Shown here one piece after another: positions 15,948 through 23,682 of a DNA stretch of 64,000 nucleotides. The stretch lies in IMG/VR virus record IMGVR_UViG_3300025930_000007, positions 124,001 to 188,000 of that record, one strand, 5' to 3'. The DNA is from a virus. Position 1 is the stretch's first letter. Each line of letters opens with the position of its first letter. The notes under the pieces were generated by a model that had not been told where the DNA came from, searched no databases, and saw only the letters and a list, made by a program, of their open reading frames with translations. The translations under genes and the position numbers were made by a program.

Positions 15948-16331
15948 GTGTTCACGATCGCCAAGCTCATAGACACAGATCCCGACCGCGCAACCTTCCT
16001 GACGACGAATCTGTTCGTATTCGACGAGGAGTCCAAGCGCCTTACGGTCATCATGGTTTTCGTTGATCGTAGAGAGATCCTTTGGGCGAAATTGCTTGGC
16101 TGTGGACCAGGGCCTAAAACCTTCCGGGAAGTATTCCAAGAGCTTCAAAGGGGAATGGAAGAAGCTCCGGATAATACACGGTTGATCTACAAAGAACATA
16201 TCCGCGACATCAACGATGTCGAAGACTTCGCAATCGAGCATTTCAAAGAGTACGTCGAAGGGATTTCCATCATGGGGACCCATGAGGACATCGCGGAGAT
16301 CCTGCACCGCTGCTTCAAGATCCCTGTCTGA
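15948..16331 (+). CDS. hypothetical protein, 127 aa
   Basis: GTG 15948 is the likely start. Alternating strands and helices with a hydrophobic core (RLTVIMVFVDRREILWAKLL) suggest a soluble alpha/beta fold. No motif recognised. It closes the 13786-16331 set, and a fresh promoter follows. Confidence 0.55.
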   Translation: MFTIAKLIDTDPDRATFLTTNLFVFDEESKRLTVIMVFVDRREILWAKLLGCGPGPKTFREVFQELQRGMEEAPDNTRLIYKEHIRDINDVEDFAIEHFKEYVEGISIMGTHEDIAEILHRCFKIPV

Positions 16332-16337
16332 GACAAC

Positions 16338-16367
16338 TTGACTTTAGCGGTAGCCACGGTTTACCAT
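16338..16367 (+). promoter_or_regulatory. promoter TTGACT-N18-TACCAT, near-leaderless
   Basis: TTGACT (16338-16343), 18-base spacer, TACCAT (16362-16367); ATG 16376 is eight bases later and no ribosome site precedes it. GGTTTACC, the reverse complement of the GGTAAACC box seen in other promoters, overlaps the -10. Confidence 0.65.
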
Positions 16368-16375
16368 AGCAGGGA

Positions 16376-16747
16376 ATGGCCCCCGAGAACACCTGCTATG
16401 TTGTCATCCGCGGCGCAAAGCCCGGGCTGACCAAAGAGATGCCCATCCTGGTCGACGGTGGGCCCCTCTGCATCGCTGGCCTCTGGAACTGGCGGGATTG
16501 CGTTACGGTCGCCGGCCTCTACTTCATCTACCACAAGGTCAGCGGCTTTCCGTTCGGTCCGTATTATGCTTCCATTCCCTTGGCCGAGAAGGCCATGAAG
16601 AAAGCTCTCAAGGATATTCCGAAGGACATCTGGAGCCATGATGCCCAGTGGTATGGAGATCAGCAATGGCTCGGGAAGTATATCGAGGAACATCTCGGCA
16701 AGCCTATGGATCTCGTCGGCGGCGAATGGGAGAAGGAGGGGAAATAG
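16376..16747 (+). CDS. hypothetical protein, 123 aa
   Basis: ATG 16376 sits eight bases after a -10 box, so the mRNA has almost no leader. The protein opens with a strand-rich half (YVVIRGAKPGL) and has a helical half with KKALKDIPKDIW. It leads a string of 16 small genes to 20802, many Cys-rich. No family recognised. Confidence 0.6.
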   Translation: MAPENTCYVVIRGAKPGLTKEMPILVDGGPLCIAGLWNWRDCVTVAGLYFIYHKVSGFPFGPYYASIPLAEKAMKKALKDIPKDIWSHDAQWYGDQQWLGKYIEEHLGKPMDLVGGEWEKEGK

Positions 16748-16750
16748 GCC

Positions 16751-17002
16751 ATGTGCCAAGCCTATGAATCTCTAAGCCGCGTCTATTCCTGGTTCGAGGC
16801 GAGAACCTGCAAGTGCGGCCATTATCACAGCCAGCATGGGCCGAAACGAACCCAGGAAACCGCGTCCCAACCAGCGTTCATCGGAGCGAATTGTCCGAAC
16901 TGGATCCCATATTCCGACTTCAAAGTGTGTCCGTGTCGGAAATGTGAGTGCCCAAACTGTGAGCTCAAGAAGTACGGTCTGAAGTCTATTCACGATTCTT
17001 AG
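16751..17002 (+). CDS. Cys-rich zinc-ribbon protein, 83 aa
   Basis: Eight Cys, mostly paired (CKCGHYHSQH, CPCRKCECPNC). The first pair with two His resembles a CxCxHxxxxH zinc knuckle. Follows the preceding gene by three bases. Function unknown. Confidence 0.65.
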   Translation: MCQAYESLSRVYSWFEARTCKCGHYHSQHGPKRTQETASQPAFIGANCPNWIPYSDFKVCPCRKCECPNCELKKYGLKSIHDS

Positions 17003-17012
17003 GAAAGATCAC

Positions 17013-17138
17013 ATGAAGCATCTGAAACGGTTCTGGGCGAAGGCGATCATCCTGGCGGTCGTCGAAATCGACGCGCAGACGATGGATGCAGACGATCGCC
17101 TGTACTGGCATGAAGTCTTCAAAGGCGCGACGAGTTGA
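17013..17138 (+). CDS. 41-aa mini-protein
   Basis: ATG 17013 follows AGGAAAG. The first 25 residues (MKHLKRFWAKAIILAVVEID) form an amphipathic to hydrophobic helix. The stop overlaps the TTG start of the next gene (TTGA). No Cys. Confidence 0.5.
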   Translation: MKHLKRFWAKAIILAVVEIDAQTMDADDRLYWHEVFKGATS

Positions 17139-17425
17139 GCACAGCAAAATGCACGTTTTGCGGAGGTACTGGCGAACGCCTTCACTGGATCAAGAAGGAT
17201 GAATCGATCAAGCGCCCATGTCCCTATTGCAAATGCTTCAGCGAGGGTGCTCCGTGCCCGTATGCAGAATCTCATGGACCAGAAGAGCCTGTCGTCATCG
17301 GGACGACGGTCCGCGGTCAAGAGAAGGGTCCTGATGGGAAGCTGCGGACGATGGATAAGAGCAGCGATCGGATCATCCGATACGCGGATTGGGAGTTTCG
17401 CTGCGTGATCTGTTTTCCGAGATGA
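17135..17425 (+). CDS. Cys-rich zinc-ribbon protein, 96 aa
   Basis: Likely TTG start at 17135, overlapping the preceding stop. It has CTFCGGTG near the start (a DnaJ-type zinc repeat), CPYCKC, and a C-terminal CVIC. The middle is basic. Function unknown; typical of phage zinc-binding proteins. Confidence 0.6.
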   Translation: MSTAKCTFCGGTGERLHWIKKDESIKRPCPYCKCFSEGAPCPYAESHGPEEPVVIGTTVRGQEKGPDGKLRTMDKSSDRIIRYADWEFRCVICFPR

Positions 17426-17428
17426 GTT

Positions 17429-17569
17429 ATGACGCGCGAGGAATTGAACGCGCCTTGCGGGGAATGTGGGCATACCCGGGAGAGCCACGACTATAGCGGA
17501 TGCTTATGCTGGATCGAAGCCGATGCCAGTCGGAAGTGTCCTTGCATGGTATGGAGACCGGAATCATGA
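17429..17569 (+). CDS. 46-aa Cys-rich mini-protein
   Basis: ATG 17429 follows GAG-rich sequence. Six Cys: CGECGHTRESH, CLC, CPC. The CxxCGHxxxxH pattern matches a zinc-knuckle found also in the 16751 product. Its TGA overlaps the next ATG (ATGA), which supports it as a real gene. Confidence 0.6.
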   Translation: MTREELNAPCGECGHTRESHDYSGCLCWIEADASRKCPCMVWRPES

Positions 17570-17880
17570 CCGAAGAACGACCGGAATACGTGAAGTGCGC
17601 GAAGAAGGAGCGTTGGGAAACGCTTTGCGGTCGTCGTCCGGATGCCTTTGAATGGCTCTTCGAGAACATGGAACACGCCTTGGCGAACGAGGCCAATGGT
17701 GGCTACCTGATGCTGTGCAACGATTGCCGGAAAGCCAGCGAAGGCCAGAAGAAGATCGAAGTGCAGTGTTTCAATTGCAACCGTGCCATGACGGTCTCAA
17801 AAGCAGACGGGCAAGAATATGGTGACAAGAAGTGGCTTTGCGCCGGCTGCGCCCTTGGGGACGAAGGGGACAATGGATGA
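17566..17880 (+). CDS. Cys-rich protein, 104 aa
   Basis: ATG 17566 overlaps the previous stop. After a basic N-terminus there are CNDC, CFNC and CAGC pairs, enough for two zinc sites. Overlaps the next gene (ATGA). Function unknown. Confidence 0.65.
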   Translation: MTEERPEYVKCAKKERWETLCGRRPDAFEWLFENMEHALANEANGGYLMLCNDCRKASEGQKKIEVQCFNCNRAMTVSKADGQEYGDKKWLCAGCALGDEGDNG

Positions 17881-18083
17881 GCTATATGACGAGAGCGGAA
17901 AGAATCAGGCAAGACATCTTCAGGCTTCGAACGCTGGCAGATGCCGCCATGGAACTGGCCCACGCCAACGACTTCCACGCGGCTGATAGGTTGCTGCGCG
18001 AATCGAAGGAGCATCTTGTTGAGGCGATCCAGTTGTGGGCCGACGTGGTAGACGAAAAGGGGACCCTCGAAGAGAGAGTCTAG
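17877..18083 (+). CDS. small helical protein, 68 aa
   Basis: ATG 17877 gives an ATGA overlap. The sequence is a run of two or three helices (IRQDIFRLRTLADAAMELA, then ADRLLRESKEHLVEAIQLW), suggesting a coiled-coil or helical hairpin. No Cys. Confidence 0.6.
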   Translation: MSYMTRAERIRQDIFRLRTLADAAMELAHANDFHAADRLLRESKEHLVEAIQLWADVVDEKGTLEERV

Positions 18084-18086
18084 AAC

Positions 18087-18293
18087 ATGACATCTGAGCT
18101 AGACAGCCTCCAGCGAATCATGAACTACCTAAAGGGCGGGGGCATCGTGCACTTCGCAGCTACCAAGGAAGATCCGATTGCCTGCAGTCTTCCGGCTGCC
18201 GAGTGGGCCTCGGACGACTGGATCTACGTGAATTGTCCCGAGTGCCAAGAGGCCGCAAAAAGCGAAAGCAATTCCAGCGAAAGGAAAGCATGA
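18087..18293 (+). CDS. small protein with CxxC, 68 aa
   Basis: Contains one late CPEC pair and a single Cys earlier. Ser/Glu/Lys-rich tail. ATG 18087 lies three bases after a TAG; its TGA overlaps the next ATG. Confidence 0.55.
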   Translation: MTSELDSLQRIMNYLKGGGIVHFAATKEDPIACSLPAAEWASDDWIYVNCPECQEAAKSESNSSERKA

Positions 18294-18937
18294 CTCCAGA
18301 ACAGATCAAGGAACTCGAAGAGTACATGAGGCAGAAGGCTGAGGCCAGGCGCATAAAGTATCCGGTGGAGGTCACGGGCATCGACTTCGACGTGAAGATC
18401 GGCGTCTCGAACAAGTCCTTTTTCGGGTCTCTGGGATCTGAAAAGGGTCCAGGCACCTTCGTCTCGATTCGCTCCTGCAAGAAGGAGCATGGCGACAAGA
18501 CCCGCCTGGGCCTTCTGATCGGCTACGTGCCGATCCACACGAGCGTCGAGTACTCGAAAGAGAAGCGCCTGAAGTTCATCGTCAGCGGAGACAATCCTGC
18601 GATCTTCGTCTTCGATCTCAACGAGGTCGTCCTGGGATGCGAGAGCTTCTGGGGCGCGATCGAGAGCGAGAAGCAGCTCCGGGAGATCACGAACGACGAC
18701 ATCCAGAACGTCTGGTACATCAAGGCCCTCAAGCAGCTCAGCGAGAAGAAGAAAGAATATCCTGATCCTCTGGGGATGACCTTGGGGAACATGGAGACCC
18801 AGGAGGAGTTCTGGATCTGCCAGCACTGCCACAACGGTCACCACGAGGAATGCACGGGCATGGCCTATGACGTCGACGTGGAGGAGTCGTCGGCCTGCGA
18901 GTGTGAAGTGAAGAAGGGACACCCGAAGAGGAAGTGA
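18290..18937 (+). CDS. hypothetical protein with C-terminal zinc cluster, 215 aa
   Basis: ATG 18290 overlaps the preceding stop (ATGA). N-terminal helix, then a beta-rich domain (40-150), then a Cys/His-rich end: CQHCHNGHHEEC and CECE, which could bind one zinc. It is the largest protein of this string. No family recognised. Confidence 0.65.
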   Translation: MTPEQIKELEEYMRQKAEARRIKYPVEVTGIDFDVKIGVSNKSFFGSLGSEKGPGTFVSIRSCKKEHGDKTRLGLLIGYVPIHTSVEYSKEKRLKFIVSGDNPAIFVFDLNEVVLGCESFWGAIESEKQLREITNDDIQNVWYIKALKQLSEKKKEYPDPLGMTLGNMETQEEFWICQHCHNGHHEECTGMAYDVDVEESSACECEVKKGHPKRK

Positions 18938-18939
18938 GC

Positions 18940-19107
18940 ATGGCTACCAAGGCTGATCTGGAAGAAAAGATCGCGATCATCGACCAGGCGCCGGCCTGTC
19001 CCAAGCATGGCCGGGACGCGCTCAAGATCTGCATGGAGCCTGGTTGCAATGATGTCCACTGCGGAGGATGCCACGGCGGCTCCTGCCAGTGCTGGAACGA
19101 CGAATAG
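18940..19107 (+). CDS. 55-aa Cys-rich mini-protein
   Basis: ATG 18940 follows GAGGAAG and lies three bases after the preceding stop. Seven Cys in the C-terminal two thirds (CMEPGC, CGGC, CQC). Probably one zinc site or a disulfide-rich knot. Function unknown. Confidence 0.6.
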   Translation: MATKADLEEKIAIIDQAPACPKHGRDALKICMEPGCNDVHCGGCHGGSCQCWNDE

Positions 19108-19118
19108 ACGAGGCTTTT

Positions 19119-19370
19119 ATGATGGGGATGGCTCCGGACGACAAAGGCAATGCGGAACGCGCGAGACGCGCCGCCAATGAATGGCAGCACGTCGCTGAGG
19201 TCTGGGAGGCCCGTTTCAACACAGCCGTCGAGCGTATCCAGACGCTGGAACAGATCATCCTGAAGCTCAAGGCCTGCTACAACTGGGATCGCGACGAATA
19301 CCATTCGAACATGGAATTGGTCCAGGAAGTTGAAAAGGCGATGATGGGAGTCCGAAAGCGCGAAGCATAG
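19119..19370 (+). CDS. coiled-coil protein, 83 aa
   Basis: ATG 19119 is spaced correctly from GAGG. The sequence is almost wholly helical (ANEWQHVAEVWEARFNTAVE, RIQTLEQIILKLKAC) with heptad-like leucines. One Cys. Possible scaffold or oligomerisation protein. Confidence 0.6.
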   Translation: MMGMAPDDKGNAERARRAANEWQHVAEVWEARFNTAVERIQTLEQIILKLKACYNWDRDEYHSNMELVQEVEKAMMGVRKREA

Positions 19371-19402
19371 ACGTGAAGTAGTAACGGGGAAGGAGATAGG
19401 GA

Positions 19403-19570
19403 ATGGAAGTCCTTAGATGGATGGGCGAGAACTGGTTCATTACCCTGGTACTTGCCGGTATCGCCAGTGAGACGGTCATTCGAGTCTTCAATGCCGGCAA
19501 AGTGAAGGCCATGAAATGTCCAAAGTGCGGGTATCGGAAGGTCGAAGTCGACATTGAGGACGAGGACTGA
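19403..19570 (+). CDS. 55-aa membrane protein with zinc ribbon tail
   Basis: ATG 19403 after AAGGAGATAGGGA. A membrane helix (WFITLVLAGIASETVIRVF, about 11-29) is followed by a short cytosolic CPKCGYRK element and an acidic end. A membrane-tethered half zinc ribbon; function unknown. Confidence 0.65.
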   Translation: MEVLRWMGENWFITLVLAGIASETVIRVFNAGKVKAMKCPKCGYRKVEVDIEDED

Positions 19571-19571
19571 T

Positions 19572-19907
19572 ATGGCCGATCGCTTCTTCGAGATCGCGAA
19601 GACTTTTGCGGATGCTCTCCGCGGCATTCGGCATTTCCAGGTGTCCGATACTGCCAGCGTTACCTACAGCCTCGGCATCACCGGCGACAAGCTCGCCCTG
19701 GCGAAGAAGGCTCTCGCGGAGTTCGAAGACATCGTTTGCATGTGCGGACACCAGGGCCCTGATCGCCAGGGCGAACATATCGGCTCTGAGATCCCGGCGC
19801 CCAGTAAGCGCCTCGCCTGCACCCATCCAGGCTGCAACTGCAAGGGCTTCGGCAATCTGAAGGCCTCAGTCGACTTCATCATGGATACGCGATTAGGTGG
19901 TCCATGA
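19572..19907 (+). CDS. Cys-containing protein, 111 aa
   Basis: ATG 19572 directly after the previous TGA. N-terminal amphipathic helices, then CMCGHQG and CTHPGCNCKGF. The latter resembles a CxxxGCxCxxF zinc motif common in small phage proteins. ATGA overlap with the next gene. Confidence 0.6.
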   Translation: MADRFFEIAKTFADALRGIRHFQVSDTASVTYSLGITGDKLALAKKALAEFEDIVCMCGHQGPDRQGEHIGSEIPAPSKRLACTHPGCNCKGFGNLKASVDFIMDTRLGGP

Positions 19908-20053
19908 AGTGCAATATCTGTGGGCATCAGGAAGGCCTGCTGGGATTCTACTTCACCTGGTATCCCGGCTGTCCGGGCCCGGAACCTGCGGAGCATCCCG
20001 TGTTCAAGTGCCCTGAGTGCGGATCGAAGGATCTAGAGGAGATCCATGGCTAA
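19904..20053 (+). CDS. 49-aa zinc-ribbon mini-protein
   Basis: ATG 19904 overlaps the previous TGA. CNIC near the start and CPEC near the end with an aromatic middle (FYFTWYPGC) give a minimal CxxC-CxxC ribbon. It overlaps the next gene by eight bases in another frame. Confidence 0.65.
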   Translation: MKCNICGHQEGLLGFYFTWYPGCPGPEPAEHPVFKCPECGSKDLEEIHG

Positions 20054-20237
20054 ACGCTTTAAGAAGAAGTGCAAGTGCCATGGCAAAGTGGCTTTGGTCG
20101 ATAAAGTCCCCTGGAAGCAACTTCAGAAGAATGAGGGCGAGATGTATTGCCTGAGCGCGATACTCGAGTCAAAACAGATCTATTCCCCTTATATTCCTCT
20201 TCTTGAAGTCGAAACGATCAAAGCGAGGTCAAGATGA
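20046..20237 (+). CDS. small basic protein, 63 aa
   Basis: ATG 20046 is preceded by GAGGAG. Very basic N-terminus (MAKRFKKKCKCHGK) with CKC; could bind nucleic acid. ATGA overlap with the next gene. Confidence 0.55.
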   Translation: MAKRFKKKCKCHGKVALVDKVPWKQLQKNEGEMYCLSAILESKQIYSPYIPLLEVETIKARSR

Positions 20238-20473
20238 CGAAGAAATTCCTGAAGCTGATCCCGACCGCCATGGGATTCCCAAGCGAAGGCATCTGCGAAG
20301 GGTGCGGCAAGAAGAAAGATCGCTGCAGCTATTTCTTCAACCGCGAGGCCTGCTGCAAGAAGGCGAAGGGCGACGACTTCCACGACATCTGCCAGGATTG
20401 TGCGGTAGCAGCCGGCAAGGGCACGACATGGTTTTATGTGGGCGGCGGCAGCATTGCGGTGGCACAATCATGA
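20234..20473 (+). CDS. Cys-rich protein, 79 aa
   Basis: Seven Cys: CEGCGKKKDRC, CC, CQDC. Likely one or two zinc ions. Overlaps both neighbours by ATGA. Function unknown. Confidence 0.65.
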   Translation: MTKKFLKLIPTAMGFPSEGICEGCGKKKDRCSYFFNREACCKKAKGDDFHDICQDCAVAAGKGTTWFYVGGGSIAVAQS

Positions 20474-20802
20474 ACTGTCCAACCTGCGGGATCCTGTACG
20501 ACGATGCGATTCCCCATCCGCCTTCTGCCTGCCTTGCGCATGCCGGCGCCGAGCTCGCCAAGGCCAAGCAAGCGCTCGACGGCGCCCTCGAACAGATCGC
20601 CATCATGCTTCGGGAACGCGAGGTCATCTTCACGCCACGGGAACTCAATTGGGTGATCGATTCCTTGGGAAGAAACTTCTCGAGGCTATCGGCGCTGAAG
20701 GAGCAAAAGCTTTCGGCGGCCGACAAGGAAAAGCTCTCCAGGGAGATGGAGGAGCTTCGAGTACTTCACCTTCGACTTGTGAAATGGAAGAGGACGGTAT
20801 AA
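20470..20802 (+). CDS. zinc-knuckle plus coiled-coil protein, 110 aa
   Basis: ATG 20470 overlaps the preceding TGA. CPTCG at the start and a Cys at about 20 are followed by long helices (AELAKAKQALDGALEQIA, then ADKEKLSREMEELRVLHLRL). Last gene of the 16376-20802 string. Confidence 0.6.
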   Translation: MNCPTCGILYDDAIPHPPSACLAHAGAELAKAKQALDGALEQIAIMLREREVIFTPRELNWVIDSLGRNFSRLSALKEQKLSAADKEKLSREMEELRVLHLRLVKWKRTV

Positions 20803-20847
20803 GGCTACCCGCGGCGTATTAAGGCTGACGTAAGAGATCAGAACCTC

Positions 20848-20875
20848 TTGAAGTCTGAGGGATAGACGGTATGAT
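20848..20875 (+). promoter_or_regulatory. promoter TTGAAG-N16-TATGAT
   Basis: TTGAAG (20848-20853), 16-base spacer, TATGAT (20870-20875). The -10 box covers the ATG at 20871, so that ATG would not be transcribed in full and GTG 20967 becomes the likely start of the next gene. Confidence 0.55.
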
Positions 20876-20966
20876 TAATCCGTTGGCCCACCATCCACTC
20901 CCCCTGGATGGCCACGAAGTTCGAAGGACCAGTTTCCGCCCATCGCGATCTAAGGGGGTTATTCTC

Positions 20967-21905
20967 GTGGAACTGATCCTCCTCGGTCTGGCCGGCCTCG
21001 GTGGCCTGGCCCTTCTCCTGCAATCCAAGCCATTGCCATCTCAGGAAGATGCCGAGAAGGCGTTCAAGGTCCTGGACAAGGATCCCATGGATCCTGACGC
21101 GAATACGACCTTCGGCAAGTGGAAGGCTTTCGTCCAGGGCGACTACGAAGGGGCGATGCCCTACCTCGTCCACTCCAAGGACGTGACTCTCAAGACGCTT
21201 GCGGAACATGAACTGGATGACGCTGCTCTCGCGCTATCTTCGGCGAAAGTAGCGATGGGCGACGAATGGGTTGCTGCCGCCAAGAAACTCCCGGCTCTGT
21301 CGCGGATCTTCTACGATCGGGCCGCTCAGTGGTATATCAAGGCGTGGCCAGGCCTTGAGGGTCAGAACAAGGAGAAGCTTCGACTCCAGGGTCGCAAACT
21401 CGCTCTGTCTCGGCCGGTTGGTCCTGCCCGGAAGGGAGTGCCGGCGGACTGGCAGCAGGATGTAGGTGTCGCTGGTCGGCCTCCGGTTCTCGACGGCAAC
21501 GTCTCGCGCACGGGATCCTATTCGATCAAGATCCCGCCCGCGGATGAGAAGGTTCAGAACTCGGTCAGTGCCCTCGTCAGCAATCTGATCCCCATCAGCG
21601 GCAAGGAATACGAACTGGCCGCTTATATCCTGGCAGACGGCACGGAAAACGCCGGAGACAGGATGGCATTGAGATTCTTCGATGCGACGGGTGCGATGAT
21701 AGGAACTCCCGCATCGACCTTCTATCCTCTCGACCTTCCTTTCTGGAATCGCGTGGCCCTCAAGGGGAAGGTTCCGGAGACTGCCGTGCGAGCTCAGGTG
21801 GTCATCGTGCTCGCATCCAAGAAGGGCACGATGTGGGTGGACGACGTGTCCCTCAAGATCGACGGCAAGGATGTTCTCAAGAACGGGTCGTTCGAAGATA
21901 AATAG
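20967..21905 (+). CDS. membrane-anchored protein with carbohydrate-binding-like domain
   Basis: A 312-aa protein from GTG 20967, which has AAGGGGG at good spacing; an ATG at 20871 lies inside a -10 box. N-terminal membrane helix (LILLGLAGLGGLALLLQ), a helical TPR-like region (about 30-140), and a beta-sandwich C-terminus (about 165-312) with the CBM-like pattern ADWQQDVG, SRTGSYSIKI, SGKEYELAAYI, MWVDDVSLK. Probably faces outward and binds glycans; related sandwich domains occur in CBM families 4, 9 and 22. First of the third membrane set. Confidence 0.7.
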   Translation: MELILLGLAGLGGLALLLQSKPLPSQEDAEKAFKVLDKDPMDPDANTTFGKWKAFVQGDYEGAMPYLVHSKDVTLKTLAEHELDDAALALSSAKVAMGDEWVAAAKKLPALSRIFYDRAAQWYIKAWPGLEGQNKEKLRLQGRKLALSRPVGPARKGVPADWQQDVGVAGRPPVLDGNVSRTGSYSIKIPPADEKVQNSVSALVSNLIPISGKEYELAAYILADGTENAGDRMALRFFDATGAMIGTPASTFYPLDLPFWNRVALKGKVPETAVRAQVVIVLASKKGTMWVDDVSLKIDGKDVLKNGSFEDK

Positions 21906-21922
21906 AAAACTCGAGGACTAAA

Positions 21923-22255
21923 ATGATCAAGTTCAAGCCTCCCGCCTTGAAGCCTCAGCAGCTCGGAGCGACTCTCGCTCCTGCTCCTGTTCTTCCTCCG
22001 GGCCCGGATCCTCTTTACACGGGATACACGGGTATTCCCGGGGTCCTGGAAACCCTGGCCGTCGTTGCTGCGACAGGTTCCGCAGCGTGGCTGGGCATTA
22101 CCACGGCTCTCGACAAGAGCGAGAGTCAGACGAAGAAGATCGCGGGCTGGGTCGGCGGCGTAGGTGCAGCTCTCGCGGGCCTGCTCTACCTCGGCGGCAA
22201 GACCGGCCTCAACCAGATGGCCTATCTTCCGGCCGTTCGCGTGACGCCCGACTAA
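21923..22255 (+). CDS. LGA-motif membrane protein, 110 aa
   Basis: N-terminal KPQQLGATLAPAP is a variant of the LGQ motif. Two membrane helices (LETLAVVAATGSAAWLGITT; IAGWVGGVGAALAGLLYLGG) with a charged loop between. Ribosome site CGAGGACTAAA. Probably a particle or host-membrane protein. Confidence 0.7.
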   Translation: MIKFKPPALKPQQLGATLAPAPVLPPGPDPLYTGYTGIPGVLETLAVVAATGSAAWLGITTALDKSESQTKKIAGWVGGVGAALAGLLYLGGKTGLNQMAYLPAVRVTPD

Positions 22256-22268
22256 CGGAGAACGAGGA

Positions 22269-22565
22269 ATGGGTCCTTATCCGATCATTCGTCTCGGTCA
22301 GACGGTTCAGCCGATCTCTCAACCGCTGCAGACTTCTGGGCCATCTTCCTTCCTGACCAACCCCAAGGGCGCGATCGACGCGCAGATCGCATCGATTGAA
22401 AACACCTTCGCCGAGAAGATGAAGGATCAGAATTTCAAGTCGATGCTGATCGGCGGCGGCATCGGCTTCCTGGTCGGGCTCATCGCCTTCCCGATCGGGC
22501 AGAGCCTGATGGGATACACCGCAGTCAAGACGTCGAACATGCCTCCTCAGGATTACGCCTACTAA
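22269..22565 (+). CDS. LGQ-motif membrane protein, 98 aa
   Basis: IIRLGQTVQP at the N-terminus, a helix with charged residues, then a membrane helix (MLIGGGIGFLVGLIAFPIG, about 59-77) and a short outside tail ending in DYAY. Good ribosome site (ACGGAGAACGAGGA). Confidence 0.7.
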   Translation: MGPYPIIRLGQTVQPISQPLQTSGPSSFLTNPKGAIDAQIASIENTFAEKMKDQNFKSMLIGGGIGFLVGLIAFPIGQSLMGYTAVKTSNMPPQDYAY

Positions 22566-22575
22566 CGGAGATCCT

Positions 22576-23289
22576 ATGCGTGTCGTGAACGTCGATTACA
22601 GCCGGAACGGCCATCAGCCCAAGAGGATGGGCCAGTACGGGCCGTATCAGACGACCTTTACGGTCCCTCGAGAGGCCGCCTTCCGGATCATCGATGAGAA
22701 CGGCTTTTATAACGTGAATGCCGGGAAGAAGTTCCCCTACACGATCACCAATATCGTCACGGCAGACGGCATTCCTCTGGGCCTCGCTCCAATCCAGAGC
22801 ACGGCGCTTTCCGGAGAGGACTCCGTCGTCCGGGTGCAGATCCCGATCACGCAGGGCCAAGGGCAACTGAGCATCGGCGATCAGCCGGTGGACGCCGTTC
22901 TCAGCCTGTACGGGATTAACGGCAATATCCAGTATCCGATCTTCGAGAATCGGAAGATCCGCTTCACCGTGACGCCGGCAAGCGCTTTCCCTCTCAACCT
23001 GCAGGCCATCTACGAAAAATACGACGCGGACAAGTACGCGGCCGAAACCGCCGCCCAGGACGAGATCATGGCGCAGAAGTACTCCCAGATGATCGCAAGT
23101 GAGGCCCAGGCCAAGGCGGCCGCGGACAAGGCCAAGGCTGCTGCCGATGCCGCAGCCGCGAAGAAGCAGGCGGCTGATGATGCGATCGCGGCCGCGACCA
23201 ATGAACAGGCCTCCAGGAACAAGATGATCTGGACGGTTGGAGGAATTGCGGCCCTGGGCTTGCTGAGCTATCTCGCCTTCGTAGACTAG
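22576..23289 (+). CDS. MGQ-motif protein with beta domain, Ala coiled coil and C-tail helix
   Basis: A 237-aa protein. KRMGQYG (about 16-22) fits the LGQ motif. A beta-rich domain (25-145) is followed by an Ala/Lys-rich coiled coil (about 155-215) and a C-terminal membrane helix (WTVGGIAALGLLSYLAFVD). The plan resembles a spike or stalk anchored in a membrane from its C-terminus. No enzymatic motif. Confidence 0.7.
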   Translation: MRVVNVDYSRNGHQPKRMGQYGPYQTTFTVPREAAFRIIDENGFYNVNAGKKFPYTITNIVTADGIPLGLAPIQSTALSGEDSVVRVQIPITQGQGQLSIGDQPVDAVLSLYGINGNIQYPIFENRKIRFTVTPASAFPLNLQAIYEKYDADKYAAETAAQDEIMAQKYSQMIASEAQAKAAADKAKAAADAAAAKKQAADDAIAAATNEQASRNKMIWTVGGIAALGLLSYLAFVD

Positions 23290-23296
23290 GGGCGCC

Positions 23297-23671
23297 GTGT
23301 TCGAGTACTGCAGTTCCCGGCATACCGATCCGAATTATCTCTACTCCGGAACCACCGATTGCGGGATTCTGGATCTGAAGACCAGGGTCCTGCTGCTTTA
23401 CTCCCTCGTGAACATGGGCGGCCAATGGAAGCAGCTCCATGTCGTCGCTCCCCTTAATTTTGAGGACTTTGTCAGGGCTAATATTTTCAAGGGAGAGACC
23501 CTAAAGGAGATCTTCCAGACCGCTAAAAAAGAGAAGGACTTGAAGCTTAAAGTGAAATGTGTGAGGTCAGAAAGCGAAGAACTTCTCAAGCTGATCAGAC
23601 ATGATGCGGCGGAACTCACGCCGGCTGATCTGGCGGCGCTGGAGACGATCATCGCCGAGGTCTTCGCCTAA
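23297..23671 (+). CDS. hypothetical protein, 124 aa (tandem pair, first)
   Basis: GTG 23297 after TAGGGGCGCC. Starts VFEYC and has LLLYSLVNMGGQWKQL; the next gene starts VFSYC with ILFYSMLWRDGQPQGL and is equally long, so they are diverged tandem duplicates. Function unknown. Confidence 0.65.
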   Translation: MFEYCSSRHTDPNYLYSGTTDCGILDLKTRVLLLYSLVNMGGQWKQLHVVAPLNFEDFVRANIFKGETLKEIFQTAKKEKDLKLKVKCVRSESEELLKLIRHDAAELTPADLAALETIIAEVFA

Positions 23672-23682
23672 GGGAGGTCGGC

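Noticed and set aside
20871-20966. ATG 20871 as start of the carbohydrate-binding-like protein
   Set aside because: The codon lies inside the TATGAT -10 box and GTG 20967 has a strong ribosome site; also the extra N-terminus is low complexity.
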